Notes: generated by a model from the letters alone, not told the origin. A stretch of 64,000 bases of DNA from Clostridia bacterium (GCA_017504165.1 JAFVRR010000005.1:1-64000); one strand, 5' to 3'. Counted from the stretch's first letter, positions 25,591-34,312 are shown. Translations and numbers: made by a program.

Positions 25591-26598
25591 TTAGCCTTTT
25601 ATACTGAATTCAAATACGCAAACACTCTTGAACATGCTTTTTAGCGGGCAGTCTTTACAAGTTAGAACGACGCCCGGTAAATCGAGAAGAGTTTCAATAA
25701 CACCCGTACAATAACCGCGAATAAAACCGCAAATTTTACGTTTATGTACCTTATCTACGATAAACGCTTCGTTAATAGAAAGTTTACCGTTTAACGCGTC
25801 GTTTTCTTCATCGTAGAAAAGTTCAATAGAAAATTTACCCCAACCAACGGCAGAGTCAAATTTACACCATTTGTTAAGTTTTAACTTAATTTCTTCTAAA
25901 GAAGAGCCTAAATTCCATTGGTTTTTTATTCTTTCGCCAAAGTTTGTACCGCCCGAATAACCGCTAGAATAGAAAATTTCTTCCGCCGTTTCATCGCCTT
26001 GGAACTTGGCAACTTTTTCGTAAATTCCACCCATTAAATTTATAAGAGTGTCGTTTCTAAAAGATACGTTTCTTTGGTGGTCTTCAGGGTTTATCATAAT
26101 TCCGCGTTCTGGAATATACTCAAAAATAGTTTTCCTTGCGCCTTCTTCTACTTCCTCTTCTTCAGTTATAATTTGAATAGGTTTAGAAGATGCTTTTTTA
26201 GGGCAATACGGCTCAATCCCTTCAACTATTTTAGCAAAATACGCATCAATACTTTCAGGATAAGCAAAAATGTGTTGTTTTCTGCCTAAATAGTAACGAT
26301 AATCGTCGTTAAGCGAGAATTCTTCTATAAAAATAGGAAGAATAGGTTTCTTTTTCTCGGTAACTACGTCAACTTCGTTAAGGCAATGCTCAGAATCGTT
26401 AATCGCCTCAGACGCAACTAATAAAACTAATTTGCAGTCGGATATTGCCGTCATTAAGTTTGCGGCGTAGGCTTTGCCAGGGTCAATATCTCTTGGCGCA
26501 ATAAAGCAAGAGTATCTTAAACCTTCTAAGTATTCGACTAAAACGTCTGCAACGCCTTTGTCTTTTGTAGTGTAACTGATAAAAATGTCTTTTTTCAT
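25591..26598 (-). CDS. TIR-domain protein with C-terminal V4R-like ligand domain
   Basis: 335 residues. Residues about 1-130 are a TIR domain: DIFISYTTKDK at the start, FIAPRDIDPG (BB-loop region, about 32-41), and SEHCLNE with the putative catalytic Glu75, the position needed for NAD cleavage in active TIRs. After an acidic linker (TEEEEVEEGARK, about 145-156), residues about 165-335 resemble a V4R small-molecule-binding domain, ending GFIRGYCTGVIETLLDLPGV ... CVFEFSI with several Cys. This suggests a ligand-triggered NADase, possibly an abortive-infection effector. AGGAA precedes ATG 26598; an asparaginase-like gene follows in the operon. Confidence 0.8.
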   Translation of the reverse strand: MKKDIFISYTTKDKGVADVLVEYLEGLRYSCFIAPRDIDPGKAYAANLMTAISDCKLVLLVASEAINDSEHCLNEVDVVTEKKKPILPIFIEEFSLNDDYRYYLGRKQHIFAYPESIDAYFAKIVEGIEPYCPKKASSKPIQIITEEEEVEEGARKTIFEYIPERGIMINPEDHQRNVSFRNDTLINLMGGIYEKVAKFQGDETAEEIFYSSGYSGGTNFGERIKNQWNLGSSLEEIKLKLNKWCKFDSAVGWGKFSIELFYDEENDALNGKLSINEAFIVDKVHKRKICGFIRGYCTGVIETLLDLPGVVLTCKDCPLKSMFKSVCVFEFSIKG

Positions 26599-26752
26599 AA
26601 TGTTTTTCCTACGTTTATTTTAATATATTTAATTGTATCATATTTATTTTGTATTATCAATATTTTTTTAAACTTTTTAATTGCTAAAAATTTCGTATTA
26701 TAGTAAACTATAACTATAAAAAGTTAAATTTTCACTAGTTAGGAGAATAAAA

Positions 26753-27622
26753 ATGATAAAAATTACTGACGTTAGGGCAATTTCGGGCGATAGCGCATTT
26801 TTAGTAGACGACGGTAAAACGTCCATTTTATACGATTCGGGCTTTGCTTTCACGGGCGCAAAAGTTGCCGAAAACGTAAAGAAAGAATTAGGGGAAAGGG
26901 AACTTGATTATATCTTTTTAACCCATTCTCATTACGACCACGCTTTAGGTTCGGTTTACGTTAAAAAATTATATAAAAACGCCAAAATCGTTGCGGGCGA
27001 ATACGCTACTAAAATTTTTATGAAAGATAGCGCCAAAGCGTTAATGCGCGACCTTGACAAAAAGTTTTCAATTAAATGTGGCGTTGATAGTTACGAAGAT
27101 TTAATTGACGAGTTAAAAGTCAATATCGCGGTAGTTGACGGCGATAAAATTAAGGCGGGCGATATGCTCTTTACCGCAGTTGCTCTTCCAGGTCATACAA
27201 AATGTTCAATCGGCTATTATTTAGAAAGTGAAAAATTGCTACTTGGAAGTGAAACTCTTGGCGTTTATACGGGTAGCGAACTAGTTTTACCATCTTATCT
27301 AGTCGGATATCAAATGGCGCTTGATTCTATAACTAAGGCAGAAAACCTTAAAATAGAAAAAATTCTTGCGCCACACTACGGCATTTTAACGGAAGAAGAA
27401 AGCAAAACTTATCTAAAAAACTGTAGGAAAAATGCGGTAGAAACGGCAAACGATATAGTAAAAATTATAAAAGACGGCGGAACTGATGAAGACGCTATCA
27501 AATATTTTATGAATAAATACTACTTTGGCTACGCAAAAGATATTTACCCAATCGACGCAATAACTTTAAACACCACAATAATGGTAAATTTACTAAAAAA
27601 AGAACTTATAGAGAAAGGTTAA
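26753..27622 (+). CDS. MBL-fold metallo-hydrolase
   Basis: 289 residues. THSHYDHALGS (HxHxDH, about 58-68) is the metal-binding signature; ALPGHTKCSIGYY (about 143-155) gives the next His; APHYG (about 205) the last. The region after about 215 is a helical extension. Cytosolic hydrolase of unknown substrate. AGGAG precedes ATG 26753; divergent from the TIR gene across a 154-bp AT-rich gap. A small hairpin (AATATGAC/GTCATATT, 27648-27670) follows. Confidence 0.88.
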   Translation: MIKITDVRAISGDSAFLVDDGKTSILYDSGFAFTGAKVAENVKKELGERELDYIFLTHSHYDHALGSVYVKKLYKNAKIVAGEYATKIFMKDSAKALMRDLDKKFSIKCGVDSYEDLIDELKVNIAVVDGDKIKAGDMLFTAVALPGHTKCSIGYYLESEKLLLGSETLGVYTGSELVLPSYLVGYQMALDSITKAENLKIEKILAPHYGILTEEESKTYLKNCRKNAVETANDIVKIIKDGGTDEDAIKYFMNKYYFGYAKDIYPIDAITLNTTIMVNLLKKELIEKG

Positions 27623-27724
27623 GACGTTAAAAAGAACAATTTTTTTAATATGACGGGAGTTGTCATATTTTATATGGTAAAAGTAGCATAAGTAACATTT
27701 TTTATAGATAAAAAAATTTTGCAA

Positions 27725-27814
27725 AGAAAAAACTCTCCGTTAAGGAGAGTACGTCGCCAATGCGAACAAGTGGTTAGAATAAATCTTTATTTGAACTCGT
27801 CATTGTTATTCTAT
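27725..27814 (-). ncRNA. tracrRNA
   Basis: The + strand at about 27790-27820 resembles the CRISPR repeat, including a 14-base identity (TTGTTATTCTATAA), so the minus-strand RNA is an anti-repeat. Pairing with a plus-strand crRNA gives a 6-bp lower stem (GUUUGA), a bulge, a short GUC/CAG helix and a 14-bp upper stem, as in type II duplexes. Downstream come a small UCGC/GCGA hairpin (27753-27765) and a terminator ACTCTCC/GGAGAGT (27732-27750) followed by a U run. Length about 90 nt. The orientation fixes crRNA transcription as +. Confidence 0.88.
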
Positions 27815-27820
27815 AACTTT

Positions 27821-27849
27821 ATGTTAACACAAAAACTCAAATCTGTCAA
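27821..27849 (-). promoter_or_regulatory. tracrRNA promoter overlapping cas9 leader
   Basis: On the minus strand: consensus TTGACA (27849-27844), 17-base spacer, TAACAT (27826-27821), with the start expected near 27814 at the anti-repeat. The -35 box overlaps the cas9 Shine-Dalgarno region (TGTCAAGGAG), so polymerase binding here lies within 15-20 bases of the cas9 start codon. Confidence 0.8.
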
Positions 27850-27863
27850 GGAGAAAAGACAAA

Positions 27864-30800
27864 ATGAAAAAATTTTATTTGGGTATGGATATAGGAACTG
27901 ATTCCGTAGGTATGGCATGTACAGACGAAGAATACAATATTCTTCGTGCTAAAGGCAAAGATCTATGGGTGGTTAGGTTGTTTGACGAGGCTAAAGATGC
28001 GTCTGAACGAAGAATTAAGAGGACGGCGCGTAGGAGATTACAACGCCGTAGACAACGTATAGAATTTTTGCAAGGTGTATTTGCTCCTTTTATGGAAGAC
28101 GCCACCTTCTTTTTACGTTTAAATAATAGTGGTTTTGAAAAAGAGGACAAAAATGAAAAATTGAATTCAAAATTTTCGCTTTTTTCCGATGCAGATTATA
28201 CCGATGTTGAATTTTATAAGGCGTTTCCTACAATTTTTCATTTGCGCAAAGCATTAATTGATGGAACAAATCAAAAAATTGATTTGCGCCATTATTATCT
28301 TGCGCTCCATCACTTAATTAAATATCGCGGACATTTCTTATTTGAAGGCGAGGATGTAGGCGAATTAATGGACGTTAAAAAACTTTTTATAGACTATAAT
28401 ATTGCTGCTAGTGAAACAGGTTTAGATTTGCAACTTGAAGTCGATAAGGCAGAAGATTTTAAATCGCTTGCCATGTCTAAAAAGAGTTTAAATGAAAAGA
28501 AAAAAGAATGCTACGCAATTTTTAATACTAAGGATATAGCATTAAAAGAAGTAATAGATATGATATTAGGCGCGAAGGCAACGGCATCTAATATTTGGGG
28601 TGAAGAATTTAAAGAAAAATATAAAGGTGAAAAAATTTCTTTTAAAGAGTGGGATGACGACACTTTTGCTCAGCAACAAGAAATTTACGAAGAAGAACAT
28701 TACGAATTGCTTTCTAAAGCACGCGCAATTTATAATTATATTCTTTTTGCAAAGGTATTAGCAGGGCATTCTTGTATTTCTGAAGCAATGGTTGCAATAT
28801 ATGAAAAACATCAAAAAGACCTAAAATTATTAAAAGTTTTTGTTAAGGCTAATTATCCACGCGACGTATATTATAAAATTTTCCGTAGCACGGCAGAAAA
28901 ATCCAATTATGCAAATTATATAGGCTATAATAAAAATAAAAAGGGCAAAATTTTTGTACAAAAGCAAAATGAAATAGCAGAGTTTTATAAATTTTTGAAG
29001 AGTGTGTTAGGTTCTACGGCAAGAGATAACGAAACTTTACAATATATTTTAAAAGAAATTGAAAATGCAAACTTTTTACCTAAAATTTTAAATGCAGATA
29101 ATGGATTATTCCCTCACCAAATTAACGGAATGGAATTAAATTGCATTTTACAAAACTTACAACAACAATATCCTCAATTTGCTATAAAAGACGATAGTGG
29201 ATATACTTGCATTGAAAAAATAAAGAAAATTTTCTTATATAAAATTCCTTATTATATAGGGCCTTTAAATCAAGCAAGCCCTAATGCTTGGGTTGCAAAA
29301 AAGGAAAATTTTGTTGGCAAAATTACGCCTTGGAATTTTGATGAGGCTATTGATAAAGCCCAAAGTAATGAAAATTTTATACGTCGTATGACCAACAAGT
29401 GTACGTATTTGCGCGGTCAAGACGTTTTACCTAAAGGTTCAATGTATTATCAAACATTTGATACTTTAAATCAAATTAATAAACTAACAATAGGAAGTAT
29501 CCCTGTTTCGGTCGAAATAAAAAAAGAGATATTTGAAAACGTATATTTAAAACACAAAAAGGTAAGCGTTAAAAGTATTGGCGATTATTTATTACAAGTT
29601 GGCAAAATTTCTAAAGAAGAATTGAAAGAAACGCCAATTGGCGGTTATGACGTAAAGTCTGGCTTGAAGGCAAGCATGTCGTCGTATGTTCTTTTTAAAG
29701 AAAAATTTGGCGACATTGTTGATAAAGCGCCAGACATTTTTGAAAATATTATCCTATGGCACACGCTTAATACAGACAAAACTCTCGTTGAAAATATGAT
29801 ACTTGACCATTATGGTAACGTTGCTATAATTAAAGAAAACGTCAAATGGTTAAAAGGATTAACAAGTTTTAAAGAGTTTGGAAAGTTATCGAAAAAACTT
29901 CTTTGTGAAATTGCTGGTGGCGTGGATAGTGTTACTGGTGAAGTATATACTATTTTAAATTGTTTATATAATACAAATGATAACTTTAATCAACTCCTTT
30001 TTAATGAAAAGTATTCGTTTAACAATGCAATAGACGAAGAAAATTCTGGAACGAAAAAGGAAGATATCACTTATGACGACGTTGCTGGGTTATACGTATC
30101 ACCAATGGTGCGCCGTGGTGTTTGGCAAGCATTAAAAATGGCGGATGAATACGTAGAAGCCGTTGGTAAAATCCCAGATAAGATTTTTATAGAAGTAACT
30201 CGTCAAGACGGCGTAAAGGGAGATAAAGGTCGCACGTTATCTCGCAAAGTTATGATTTCAAATTTGTATAAAAGCATAGAAAAAGATTGTTATAATCTAG
30301 AAAAATTATTAAATGAACTTAATCACGAAGATATGACAGATTCTCGCTTGCGTCAAGAAAGTTTATTCTTATATTTTATGCAACTTGGTAGATGCGCGTA
30401 TACAGGCGAAATAATAGATATAGAAGATTTAAAATCTGGCAATTACAACGTAGACCATATCATTCCACAATCTATGACGAAAGATGACAGTTTGGACAAT
30501 AAAGTATTGGTAAAACGTGAGAAAAATGAAGAAAAAACTGATATTTATCCATTGCCATTAGGTTTTTCAAACCAACAAGCATTTTGGAAATTATTAAAGA
30601 GCAAAGGGTTAATGAGTGACGTTAAATATTCTCGATTAATGAGAACGAAGCCTTTATCGGAAGATGACTTAAGGGAATTTGTTAATCGCCAATTAGTAGT
30701 TACAAACCAAACTGTTAAAGCGGTAGCGGAATTATTAAAGCAAAAATATGGTGTGCTCGGAACCAAAATTGTATATAGCAAAGCCAAAAACGTTGATGAT

Positions 30801-31943
30801 TTTAAACAAAAATTTGAATTTGTTAAATGCCGTGAAACAAACGATTTACATCATGCAAGAGATGCATATTTAAACGTTGTTGTAGGCAACGTATACGATA
30901 CTAAGTTCTCTTCCGCTTACGATTATTTTTATCGCAAGCAAGACGGTTTTTGGCGTGAATACAATTTAAAATATCTTTTTAATAAAGTTGTTGACGGAGC
31001 CTGGAAAGGCGAAGAAGACGTTGCGCGTATTAAAAAAATCGCATCTAAAACGAGCATGAAAGTAACAAGATACGCTTATGTAAATCAAGGTGCTTTTTAT
31101 GATGAAACTGTATATGGCAAAAATGAAACAAGCATATCGGCACCTCGCAAAAACTGCCTTCCGTATAATCAAACTGAAAAATACGGCGGTTACAAATCTT
31201 TAAGTACGGCATATTTTGCAATTGTTGAATCTAAAGATAAAAAAGGCAATATAATCAAAACTATAGAGGCAATTCCTATACTTGTCGACTATTTGTTAAA
31301 AAATGATAGTGATGCAATTTTAAATTACTTAAATAAAAAAGGATTAAAATCCCCTAAAATTATTTTACCAAAATTAAAGGTAAAAACCTTAGTGCGTATT
31401 AATGGCTATAATTTGTGGCTTGCAGGCATAACGGGGCAACAAATAATTTTACGTAATGCGCAACAATGGTTTACAAATAGCGCAACAGATTTATACGTTA
31501 AACAATTAATAAAACTTGTCGAAATGGACAAAAAAGGTAAATTGTCTGACGAAGAAAAGGAATCAGAAGAAATTGCTCTCATCGCTAATCGCAAGGGGGT
31601 TACTCTATATGCAACAAAAGAAAAAAATAGAGAATTGTATTCATTTATTATAGAAACTCTTAATAAAAATGCATACCAAGGATTATCCAGCGTAAAAAGT
31701 TTTAAAGAAAAATTGCAAGAAAAAGCCGACATATTTAATAACTTATCTACTTTTGAACAAATAAAAACCTTATTACAAATTGTTCGTTTTATGAAATGCA
31801 ATGCCGAAACTGCAGATCTAACAACTTTGAAAGACGGGGCATCATGTGGAAAATTGCTTATAGGCAAGAACATTACAGACGTTAACTTTGAAATTGTACA
31901 TCAATCACCTTGCGGGTTAATCGAGAATATCCGGAAAATTTAA
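27864..31943 (+). CDS. cas9: Cas9 RNA-guided endonuclease, type II-A-like
   Basis: 1359 residues, full length. RuvC-I GMDIGTDSVG with Asp9; arginine-rich bridge helix (RRIKRTARRRLQRRRQR, about 53-70); RuvC-II IFIEVTRQ with Glu777; HNH NVDHIIPQS with His865 and Asn879/Asn888 (LDNKVL, REKN); RuvC-III HHARDAYL with His997 and Asp1000. The C-terminus HQSPCGLIENIRKI matches the end of the PAM-interacting domain of SpCas9-type proteins. All catalytic residues are present, so DNA cleavage should work. It cuts crRNA-matched DNA with tracrRNA. AAGGAG precedes ATG 27864; a cas1 remnant follows 2 bp after the stop. Confidence 0.97.
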   Translation: MKKFYLGMDIGTDSVGMACTDEEYNILRAKGKDLWVVRLFDEAKDASERRIKRTARRRLQRRRQRIEFLQGVFAPFMEDATFFLRLNNSGFEKEDKNEKLNSKFSLFSDADYTDVEFYKAFPTIFHLRKALIDGTNQKIDLRHYYLALHHLIKYRGHFLFEGEDVGELMDVKKLFIDYNIAASETGLDLQLEVDKAEDFKSLAMSKKSLNEKKKECYAIFNTKDIALKEVIDMILGAKATASNIWGEEFKEKYKGEKISFKEWDDDTFAQQQEIYEEEHYELLSKARAIYNYILFAKVLAGHSCISEAMVAIYEKHQKDLKLLKVFVKANYPRDVYYKIFRSTAEKSNYANYIGYNKNKKGKIFVQKQNEIAEFYKFLKSVLGSTARDNETLQYILKEIENANFLPKILNADNGLFPHQINGMELNCILQNLQQQYPQFAIKDDSGYTCIEKIKKIFLYKIPYYIGPLNQASPNAWVAKKENFVGKITPWNFDEAIDKAQSNENFIRRMTNKCTYLRGQDVLPKGSMYYQTFDTLNQINKLTIGSIPVSVEIKKEIFENVYLKHKKVSVKSIGDYLLQVGKISKEELKETPIGGYDVKSGLKASMSSYVLFKEKFGDIVDKAPDIFENIILWHTLNTDKTLVENMILDHYGNVAIIKENVKWLKGLTSFKEFGKLSKKLLCEIAGGVDSVTGEVYTILNCLYNTNDNFNQLLFNEKYSFNNAIDEENSGTKKEDITYDDVAGLYVSPMVRRGVWQALKMADEYVEAVGKIPDKIFIEVTRQDGVKGDKGRTLSRKVMISNLYKSIEKDCYNLEKLLNELNHEDMTDSRLRQESLFLYFMQLGRCAYTGEIIDIEDLKSGNYNVDHIIPQSMTKDDSLDNKVLVKREKNEEKTDIYPLPLGFSNQQAFWKLLKSKGLMSDVKYSRLMRTKPLSEDDLREFVNRQLVVTNQTVKAVAELLKQKYGVLGTKIVYSKAKNVDDFKQKFEFVKCRETNDLHHARDAYLNVVVGNVYDTKFSSAYDYFYRKQDGFWREYNLKYLFNKVVDGAWKGEEDVARIKKIASKTSMKVTRYAYVNQGAFYDETVYGKNETSISAPRKNCLPYNQTEKYGGYKSLSTAYFAIVESKDKKGNIIKTIEAIPILVDYLLKNDSDAILNYLNKKGLKSPKIILPKLKVKTLVRINGYNLWLAGITGQQIILRNAQQWFTNSATDLYVKQLIKLVEMDKKGKLSDEEKESEEIALIANRKGVTLYATKEKNRELYSFIIETLNKNAYQGLSSVKSFKEKLQEKADIFNNLSTFEQIKTLLQIVRFMKCNAETADLTTLKDGASCGKLLIGKNITDVNFEIVHQSPCGLIENIRKI

Positions 31944-31945
31944 TT

Positions 31946-32137
31946 ATGGGATTTAGAACGGTTATAATAAAAAATAGGGCGAAATTAGAATTTCGCTTGA
32001 ATAGTTTAATAATCCGAGGAGAGCAAGAAAAAAAGGTGTTTATTGATGAAATAAACACCTTGATAGTTCAAACAACGGCAGTTTCTTTAACGACATCTCT
32101 TCTTTGCGAATTAATAAAAAGGAACGTAAAAGTTTAG
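31946..32137 (+). pseudogene. cas1: Truncated cas1 (first 63 codons) fused to the CRISPR array
   Basis: ATG 31946 starts MGFRTVIIKNRAKLEFRLN and continues with a FIDEINTLIVQTTAVSLTTS block, the N-terminal beta domain of type II Cas1 (compare the usual GWRTVVV ... LLLETTDIVLS pattern). A full Cas1 has about 290 residues with the catalytic Glu and His in the missing part. The frame ends at TAG 32135-32137, and the G of that stop is the first base of the first CRISPR repeat. So a deletion joined codon 63 to the array, removing the rest of cas1 and all of cas2 and csn2. It is non-functional as an integrase. Confidence 0.88.
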
Positions 32138-32962
32138 TTTGAGTGTCTTGTTATTCTATAAGTGTCTAAAACAAAAAAATCAAAAAAACAATTGACAAAA
32201 GTTTGAGTGTCTTGTTATTCTATAAGTATCTAAAACGAAATCTATAGCCTTTTTCGTAAGGAATAAGTTTGAGTGTCTTGTTATTCTATAAGTATCTAAA
32301 ACCACTTAGCAAAGCGTTAGCGAAGATAACTGGTTTGAGTGTCTTGTTATTCTATAAGTATCTAAAACAATTATGAAAGATAAAGAAAAGCAAATTGAGT
32401 TTGAGTGTCTTGTTATTCTATAAGTATCTAAAACTTGACAATCTTGCTAAAAAATACATTAGGCGTTTGAGTGTCTTGTTATTCTATAAGTATCTAAAAC
32501 AGAAAACTACGATTAAAGAAAAAACTTAATGTTTGAGTGTCTTGTTATTCTATAAGTATCTAAAACCATTTTTAAACCGCTATGACCGTTGCCCGCGTTT
32601 GAGTGTCTTGTTATTCTATAAGTATCTAAAACAGTTTGAAGATAGCGTTGTGCTTTCAAGGGGTTTGAGTGTCTTGTTATTCTATAAGTATCTAAAACCT
32701 TCGGGGTAAGGTGTTTCAATAGGGTTTAGTTTGAGTGTCTTGTTATTCTATAAGTATCTAAAACCTATTGCACAACAATTCGGTGTTGAAATAAGTTTGA
32801 GTGTCTTGTTATTCTATAAGTATCTAAAACCTATCATCTAACAACGGAGCATACAGTTTAGTTTGAGTGTCTTGTTATTCTATAAGTATCTAAAACTAAA
32901 ATGTCAAGCATAACTTCTTGTGGAATGTTTGAGTGTCTTGTTATTCTATAGGTATCTAAAAC
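32137..32962 (+). CRISPR. CRISPR array, 13 repeats of 36 bp
   Basis: Repeats begin GTTTGAGTGTCTTGTTATTC and end AAGTATCTAAAAC. They start at 32137, then every 66 bases from 32201 to 32927. Spacers from 32237 on are all 30 bp (eleven). The first spacer (32173-32200) is only 28 bp and A-rich. The first repeat has one change (AAGTGTC) and the last has one (AGGTATC); the degenerate last repeat marks the leader-distal end, agreeing with + transcription set by the tracrRNA. Several spacers could encode phage-like peptides, but I found no match elsewhere in the window. Confidence 0.97.
32192..32220 (+). promoter_or_regulatory. Possible array promoter in leader-like first spacer
   Basis: TTGACA (32192-32197) within the A-rich 28-bp first spacer, 17-18 bases before TATTCT inside repeat 2. 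The -10 match is weak. It may be what is left of the leader. Confidence 0.4.
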
Positions 32963-33036
32963 CTAATGTTTTTGACAATCTGATTATAACTGTTAGAAAG
33001 GCATTTGCCAAAGGAACGTTAACAATTAAATAACCC

Positions 33037-33068
33037 AAAAGGGATAACGAAAATCGTTATCCCTTTTG
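33037..33068 (+). terminator. Terminator after CRISPR array
   Basis: AAAAGGGATAACGA-AAA-TCGTTATCCCTTTT, a 14-bp perfect stem. Confidence 0.85.
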
Positions 33069-33089
33069 ATTTGTTTTATTATATAAGGA

Positions 33090-33191
33090 TTAGTTGCACT
33101 CTGCAACGAGTGGACCTGCTAAGTCTTTTAAAAAGAATAGTTTTCCAGGTAAAGTTGGAATATAAGAAGAAGTAATCCAATTATAAAAAGT
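33090..33191 (-). pseudogene. 33-codon C-terminal gene remnant
   Basis: Minus strand codes [20 protein letters not shown] followed by [13 protein letters not shown] and a stop. The composition is protein-like, but an in-frame TAG lies directly upstream and there is no start. I read it as the tail of a lost gene at the edge of the CRISPR locus; family not recognised. Confidence 0.4.
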
Positions 33192-33228
33192 CTATAAGAT
33201 TTGAAAAATAAATATTTTAAGGCATAAA

Positions 33229-33257
33229 AAAAGACTAGCAATTACGCTAGTCTTTTA
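33229..33257. terminator. Bidirectional terminator
   Basis: AAAAGACTAGC-AATTAC-GCTAGTCTTTT. It serves the minus-strand small membrane protein gene. Confidence 0.8.
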
Positions 33258-33265
33258 AAGTGTAA

Positions 33266-33520
33266 TTATTTTACTATTTTTAAGAATGCTAAAACTAAAA
33301 TAACGATACCGATAAGAACGTATAACTCAACGATAATGCTTACAATTCTTAAAACCCAACCTAAAATTACGCCAACAACAGGAATCCAACCGCCGATAGC
33401 GCCTGCAAGAGCGATAAGAAGACCTGCAATTGCGCCGATTACAAGGTAAATAATGATACCGATAATCATGTTCAATAAGCCTTTAGAATACTTAAATGAT
33501 AATGGGAAATAATTTTTCAT
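33266..33520 (-). CDS. Small hydrophobic membrane protein
   Basis: 84 residues from ATG 33520, with AAAAGGAG upstream; the frame extends to 33583 but that part lacks a ribosome binding site. Two Gly/Ile/Val-rich membrane segments (about 15-35 and 40-80, the latter probably two passes) with IGGWIPVVGVILGW between. Similar short proteins are common in Clostridia, without known function. Confidence 0.65.
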   Translation of the reverse strand: MKNYFPLSFKYSKGLLNMIIGIIIYLVIGAIAGLLIALAGAIGGWIPVVGVILGWVLRIVSIIVELYVLIGIVILVLAFLKIVK

Positions 33521-33659
33521 AAATTTTACTCCTTTTAATTTTGAACTTTCGTCCTTTTTATTATATTTAGTATAACTTATCAATGTTTCTTTGTCAATAA
33601 TAGTTTTGTAAAAAAGGTGTATTTTTCACAAAAAATAAACTTTTTTATTATGATAAAGT

Positions 33660-34295
33660 ATGGAAAACTTATACGAACTTTTTAATAAAACTTTATCCAC
33701 GCCCTATTTTACTACAGGTAAAAGTGTAAATTACGCGGTAAAAAAAGAAAGAGATAGTCTTTATATCTTTTTAGAAGACTCTAAAGGCAAAGAAGATTGG
33801 ATTAAAAATCTAGATTTTCCAATAAAAGCCTATAAAAATAGCGATAATAAAACTTTTTACGCCCATAGGGGTTTTTTAAACGCGTGGACAGAATTACAAG
33901 TTGCCATTAGCCCGTATATTAGCGATAAAACCTATAAAAAGATAACAATTAGCGGATATTCTCACGGTGCGGGAATAGCCGTGCTTTGCCATGAATACGC
34001 CTATTATAATCGCCCGGATATTAGAAAAAATATCTACGGCTATGGCTTTGGTTGTCCGCGCGTGGTTTGGGGGTTAGAGAGTAAAGACTTGAAAAAAAGG
34101 TTTTCAAACTTTACCGTAATAAAAAATATAGACGATATCGTAACAAAACTTCCGCCCGCAATATTAGGCTATAACCACGTTGGCAAAAGGCTACTTATAG
34201 GGGAGCGGGGCAAATATAATAACCTTTCTGCCCACTATAAAGAAAACTACCTAAAAGAACTAAAAATTTACGAAGAAAAGAGAAAAAATAAATAA
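33660..34295 (+). CDS. Class 3 lipase-like alpha/beta hydrolase
   Basis: 211 residues. ISGYSHGAG (about 99-107) is the GxSxG nucleophile elbow; an Asp (NIDDIVTKLPP, about 158) and His (SAHYK, late) fit the triad of the Lipase_3 group. HRGFLNAW (about 63-70) is another family block. No signal peptide, so the protein is cytosolic. The promoter (TTCACA at 33625, TATGAT at 33649-33654) puts the transcript start at or next to the ATG, and no ribosome binding site exists, suggesting a leaderless mRNA. Confidence 0.78.
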   Translation: MENLYELFNKTLSTPYFTTGKSVNYAVKKERDSLYIFLEDSKGKEDWIKNLDFPIKAYKNSDNKTFYAHRGFLNAWTELQVAISPYISDKTYKKITISGYSHGAGIAVLCHEYAYYNRPDIRKNIYGYGFGCPRVVWGLESKDLKKRFSNFTVIKNIDDIVTKLPPAILGYNHVGKRLLIGERGKYNNLSAHYKENYLKELKIYEEKRKNK

Positions 34296-34312
34296 AACGT
34301 ATCGCAAAACGT

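Noticed and set aside
32513..32719. Minus-strand reading frame across the CRISPR array
   Set aside because: Its protein is a threefold repeat of the translated CRISPR repeat; it has no ribosome binding site and is an artefact of the array.
32173..32926. Self-targeting spacers
   Set aside because: By eye I found no spacer matching other sequence in this window; a computed search is still needed for the full genome.
32963..33036. Leader on the right side of the array
   Set aside because: The degenerate last repeat and the tracrRNA orientation both place the leader end at the left; the right flank is followed by a terminator.
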